A stretch of DNA of 64,000 bases from Azospirillum fermentarium. Its GTDB lineage: Bacteria; Pseudomonadota; Alphaproteobacteria; Azospirillales; Azospirillaceae. A program made the position numbers and the translations under genes. This document shows, piece by piece, positions 61,143 through 64,000 of the stretch. Below the pieces are notes generated by a model. That model did not search any database, was not told where the DNA came from, and saw only the letters and a program-made list of their open reading frames with translations. The stretch's first letter is position 1. Every line of letters starts with the position of its first letter. The stretch spans positions 1,450,001-1,514,000 of the forward strand of contig NZ_JAOQNH010000001.1 of the NCBI RefSeq assembly GCF_025961205.1. The letters run 5' to 3'.

Positions 61143-64000
61143 TTGAGCACGTCCGTTCCGTCACCGCCCGCTGCCGGGGCGCGCTCACCGGATGAGGCGC
61201 GTTTCTACCGGCTGCAGTTCCTGGGCTTCGTGCTGCTGGTATCGCTGCTGGTGCTGGCGCTGGGTTCCTATTTCATCACCCAGCACATCCGCGATTTCGA
61301 ACGCGACCAGCAGGCATCCGACGCCCGGTTCCAGGCCGAGCAGGAGCGTATCCTGAAGCGGGAGGTGGACAACGCCGCCGATTACCTGCGTTTCGTCCGT
61401 TCCCGCACCGACGAGGTGCTGCGCCAGCAACTGCGCGATCAGGTGGACATGGCGTTCCAGGTGGTGGAATCCATCTACCGCCGTGACCGCGAGCATCATA
61501 CCACCCAGCAGGTCAAGCACGCGATCATCGAGACGCTGCGCGACATCCGGTTCTTCGACGGGCGGGGCTATTTCTTCGTGGACGGGCTGGACGGCACCTG
61601 TTTGCTGCTGCCGACCGACCCGGAACGGGAAGGCTCGTCGCTGATGGACAACCGCGACGACCAGGGCACCTACATCATGCGGTCCCTGATCCAGTCGGTG
61701 GAGGCGCCGGAGAAGGAGGGGTACAGCCGTTACCGCTGGTATTCCCCCCTGGACCACAGCCGCATGGCGGAAAAGGTGGCTTTTGCCCGGTTGTTCGAGC
61801 CTTATGGCTGGATCATCGGCACCGGCGAATACACGGTGGTGATCGAACAGGCGCTGCAGCGTGAAGCCCTGGACCGGATGCGTGCCGTGCGGTTCGGGGA
61901 AAACGGCTATCTGGCCGTGCTGGGCAGCGACGGGCGGGTTCTGGTCTCGCCCACCGCCCCGGCGTCGGAGGGGCGCTCCCTGACTGAGATCGGGTCGGCC
62001 CCCGAACGCGCGGTGGTGCAGTCCATCATCAAGACCGCCGGGGCCGGCGGCGGGCTGATCCGCTATGACTGGCCCAAGCCGGGCAACACCCTTGCCACGC
62101 CCAAGCTGTCCTATGTCTCTCCCCCCAACGAATGGGGCTGGATCGTGGTCGCCGGCATCTACCTGGACGAAATGGCCGAGGGCATGGCCAAGCGGCAGGC
62201 GGAACTGCAGGCCAGCGTGCGCACCCGCATCATCACCACCGTGACCATCCTGGTGGCGGCGCTGGGGGCCGCCAGCCTGCTGTCGTGGCTGCTGATCCGG
62301 GGAATGCGGCGGATCGTCGGCGGCTACCGCACCGATGTCAGCCGCCGCGACCTGATGCTGCGCGAACGGGGGCGGGAGCTGTATCTGGCCAATTTCTTCG
62401 TGGATCACGTTTCGGAGCTGGTGATCCTGGCCGACGCCGAACGCCGCATCACCTATGTCAACCCGTTCGGGTGCGAGGTGCTGGGGGCACCGGTGGACAC
62501 GCTGGTGGGGCAGCCGGCGGCGCTGCTCGATCCCTTCCGTCCCGATATGGACGCCGAGGCCGATGCCCGGTTCGAAACGCCGTTCACCACCGCCGGTGGC
62601 CGCACCTTGACGCTGGAGGTCACTGCCAGCGCCGTGCAGTACGAGGGCCAGCAATATTATTGCGCCATCGCCCGCGACGTGACGGCCCGGCGGCAGGTGG
62701 AATGGCAGCTCAGCCTGTCGGCAAAGGTGTTCGACAACGCGTCGGAAGGGATGATCATCACCGACGCCCAGAACCGCATCGTCGCGGTCAACGACGCCTT
62801 TTCCGACATCACCGGCTACACCCGCACCGACGTCCTGGGCAAGGATCCGCGCATCCTGGCCTCCGGCCGCCATGGGGCGGAGTTCTACGGCGCCCTGTGG
62901 GCCGATCTGAAAGCCGCCGGCCATTGGACCGGGGAAATCTGGAACAAGCGCAAGAACGGGGAGCTGTTCCCCGAGTGGCTCAGCATCCAGCTTGTCCGCA
63001 ACGGGCAGGGAGAGGTGGTGAACCACATCGCCGCCTTCACCGACATCTCCGAAACCCGCGAGCAGCAGGAGCGCATCCGTCATCTGGCCCAGTACGATTT
63101 CCTGACCGATCTGCCCAACCGTTTCCTGCTGCGCGACCGGCTGGAGCGGGCGATCCTGTCCGCCCAGCGGTCGGGGCGCAAGGTGGCGGTGATGTTCCTG
63201 GATCTGGACCGGTTCAAGACCATCAACGATTCCCTGGGTCACGTGGTGGGCGATTCGCTGCTGCAGGCGGTGGCCCAGCGGCTGACCGCCAGCGTGCGGG
63301 CCAGCGATACCGTCAGCCGCCAGGGCGGTGACGAATTCGTGGTCCTGGTCACCGACATGGAGCGGGCGGAAGCGGCGGCGGGCGTGGCGGCCAACCTGCT
63401 GTCGTCCCTGTCCACCCCGTACCATCTGGACGGGCATGAGCTGCTGATCACCCCGTCCATCGGCATCGCCGTCTATCCCGACGATGGCACCGGCATCGAC
63501 GCGCTGCTGAAGAACGCCGACATGGCCATGTACGCCGCCAAGGAGGGGGGCCGGGCCACATATCGTTTCTTCACGCCCGAACTGAACCAGCGGGCCACCG
63601 AACGGCTGTGGGTGGAAAACAACCTGCGCCGCGCCATCGAACGGGGGGAAATGGAGCTGCATTTCCAGCCGCAGCTCTCCATGGACGGCACCCGTCTGCT
63701 GGGGTGCGAGGCGCTGGTCCGGTGGCGCCAGCCCGATGGACGGCTGATTCCGCCGGGGCAGTTCATCCCGGTGGCGGAGGAAACCGGCCTGATCGTGGCG
63801 TTGGGCGATTGGGTGCTGGAAGAGGCGTGCCGGGCGGCGGCGTCCCTGCGCCAGCGGCTGGGGCCGCTGATCATGGCGGTCAACCTGTCGGCGGTGCAGC
63901 TTCACCGCGCCGACATCGGGCGGCGGGTGGAGGAGCTTCTGAAACGCTACGGCCTGCCCCCCGGTGCGCTGGAGTTGGAGGTGACGGAAAGCGTGCTGAT
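61143..64000 (+). CDS. Cache-PAS-PAS-GGDEF-EAL membrane cyclic-di-GMP protein, cut by the window end
   Basis: Starts at TTG (61143) with GGGAG about 9 bases upstream; no ATG gives the membrane helix. Layout over the visible 952 codons: transmembrane helix at about 26-46; a periplasmic Cache domain at about 48-355 (RFFDGRGYFFVDG, GTYIMRSLIQ, YGWIIGTGEY and a second such half); a helix at about 362-387; PAS at about 405-520; PAS at about 530-640; GGDEF with RQGGDEF near 727; then EAL, starting with CEALVRW near residue 856 and unfinished. Probably an extracellular-metabolite sensor feeding c-di-GMP. It follows the other GGDEF-EAL gene by 132 bases. Confidence 0.9.
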   Translation, partial: MSTSVPSPPAAGARSPDEARFYRLQFLGFVLLVSLLVLALGSYFITQHIRDFERDQQASDARFQAEQERILKREVDNAADYLRFVRSRTDEVLRQQLRDQVDMAFQVVESIYRRDREHHTTQQVKHAIIETLRDIRFFDGRGYFFVDGLDGTCLLLPTDPEREGSSLMDNRDDQGTYIMRSLIQSVEAPEKEGYSRYRWYSPLDHSRMAEKVAFARLFEPYGWIIGTGEYTVVIEQALQREALDRMRAVRFGENGYLAVLGSDGRVLVSPTAPASEGRSLTEIGSAPERAVVQSIIKTAGAGGGLIRYDWPKPGNTLATPKLSYVSPPNEWGWIVVAGIYLDEMAEGMAKRQAELQASVRTRIITTVTILVAALGAASLLSWLLIRGMRRIVGGYRTDVSRRDLMLRERGRELYLANFFVDHVSELVILADAERRITYVNPFGCEVLGAPVDTLVGQPAALLDPFRPDMDAEADARFETPFTTAGGRTLTLEVTASAVQYEGQQYYCAIARDVTARRQVEWQLSLSAKVFDNASEGMIITDAQNRIVAVNDAFSDITGYTRTDVLGKDPRILASGRHGAEFYGALWADLKAAGHWTGEIWNKRKNGELFPEWLSIQLVRNGQGEVVNHIAAFTDISETREQQERIRHLAQYDFLTDLPNRFLLRDRLERAILSAQRSGRKVAVMFLDLDRFKTINDSLGHVVGDSLLQAVAQRLTASVRASDTVSRQGGDEFVVLVTDMERAEAAAGVAANLLSSLSTPYHLDGHELLITPSIGIAVYPDDGTGIDALLKNADMAMYAAKEGGRATYRFFTPELNQRATERLWVENNLRRAIERGEMELHFQPQLSMDGTRLLGCEALVRWRQPDGRLIPPGQFIPVAEETGLIVALGDWVLEEACRAAASLRQRLGPLIMAVNLSAVQLHRADIGRRVEELLKRYGLPPGALELEVTESVL

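Noticed and set aside
61185..63905. 906-codon open frame on the minus strand
   Set aside because: Antisense to the Cache-PAS-GGDEF-EAL gene, which has clear motifs. The translation is His/Gln/Gly-rich without domains.

Overview
The window is very GC-rich with dense, mostly gap-free coding. Its gene content points to an alphaproteobacterium of the Rhodospirillales, most likely Azospirillum or a close relative. The best single clue is a PII protein (29061-29399) that, as far as I remember, is nearly identical to Azospirillum brasilense GlnZ and sits between a UbiH-type hydroxylase and an aminotransferase. Three chemoreceptors, two large cyclic-di-GMP proteins and a CysH of the iron-sulphur (APS-reductase) type fit a motile, metabolically versatile soil or rhizosphere bacterium. 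No tRNA, rRNA, CRISPR array, transposase or prophage gene was seen. All calls come from reading the sequence and from remembered family motifs; no database search was made.

Layout. 1-4785: end of a probable def gene, fmt, truA, a YdhR-like gene, a DMT exporter and pmbA/tldE. 4789-10884: a chemoreceptor, the cbb3-oxidase assembly protein ccoG, a MocR-type regulator and an AraC-type regulator. 11049-14903: a tightly coupled operon for a tryptophan-tryptophylquinone amine dehydrogenase, closest to aromatic amine dehydrogenase (aauBEDA), plus two c-type cytochromes. 14982-17491: two TPR-containing surface-glycan-type genes (FkbM methyltransferase, fucosyltransferase-like) in visibly AT-richer DNA, probably acquired. 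17653-19337: dusA and a DUF6766-like membrane protein. 19404-24689: a catabolic operon (TRAP transporter dctPQM, aldehyde dehydrogenase, orphan FitA-like antitoxin, SDR dehydrogenase). 24893-30968: ftsK, aminotransferase, glnZ and a divergent UbiH-like gene. 31179-33146: a RoxA-like di-haem lipoprotein. 33229-33630: two diverged 90-bp repeats bracketing a 27-codon micro-ORF set between strong hairpins. 33645-38877: ettA, a Pro/Gly/Ser-rich protein, an ECF sigma / anti-sigma / CpxP-like sensor operon and a divergent PPC-like protein. 38889-40088: a response regulator with a PP2C phosphatase.

40343-49133 is a sulphur-assimilation block. cysH-cysD-cysNC and a sulphonate-type ABC importer run leftward. 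DUF2849-cysI-DUF934 run rightward from a shared 226-bp control region. Together they import oxidised sulphur, activate sulphate to APS/PAPS, and reduce it to sulphite and then sulphide.

49249-58087 holds a single-domain response regulator, a small unknown gene, a secreted polysaccharide lyase, a chemoreceptor, purB, a cysteine-rich secreted protein, a tandem pair of unknown paralogues (the second frameshifted at a G5 run) and a third chemoreceptor with a polytopic membrane domain. 58362 to the end carries two PAS-GGDEF-EAL proteins; the second starts at TTG and runs off the edge.

The items most worth following are the amine dehydrogenase cluster without a local mauG, the repeat-bracketed micro-ORF at 33366-33449, and the frameshifted tandem paralogue at 55910-56457.
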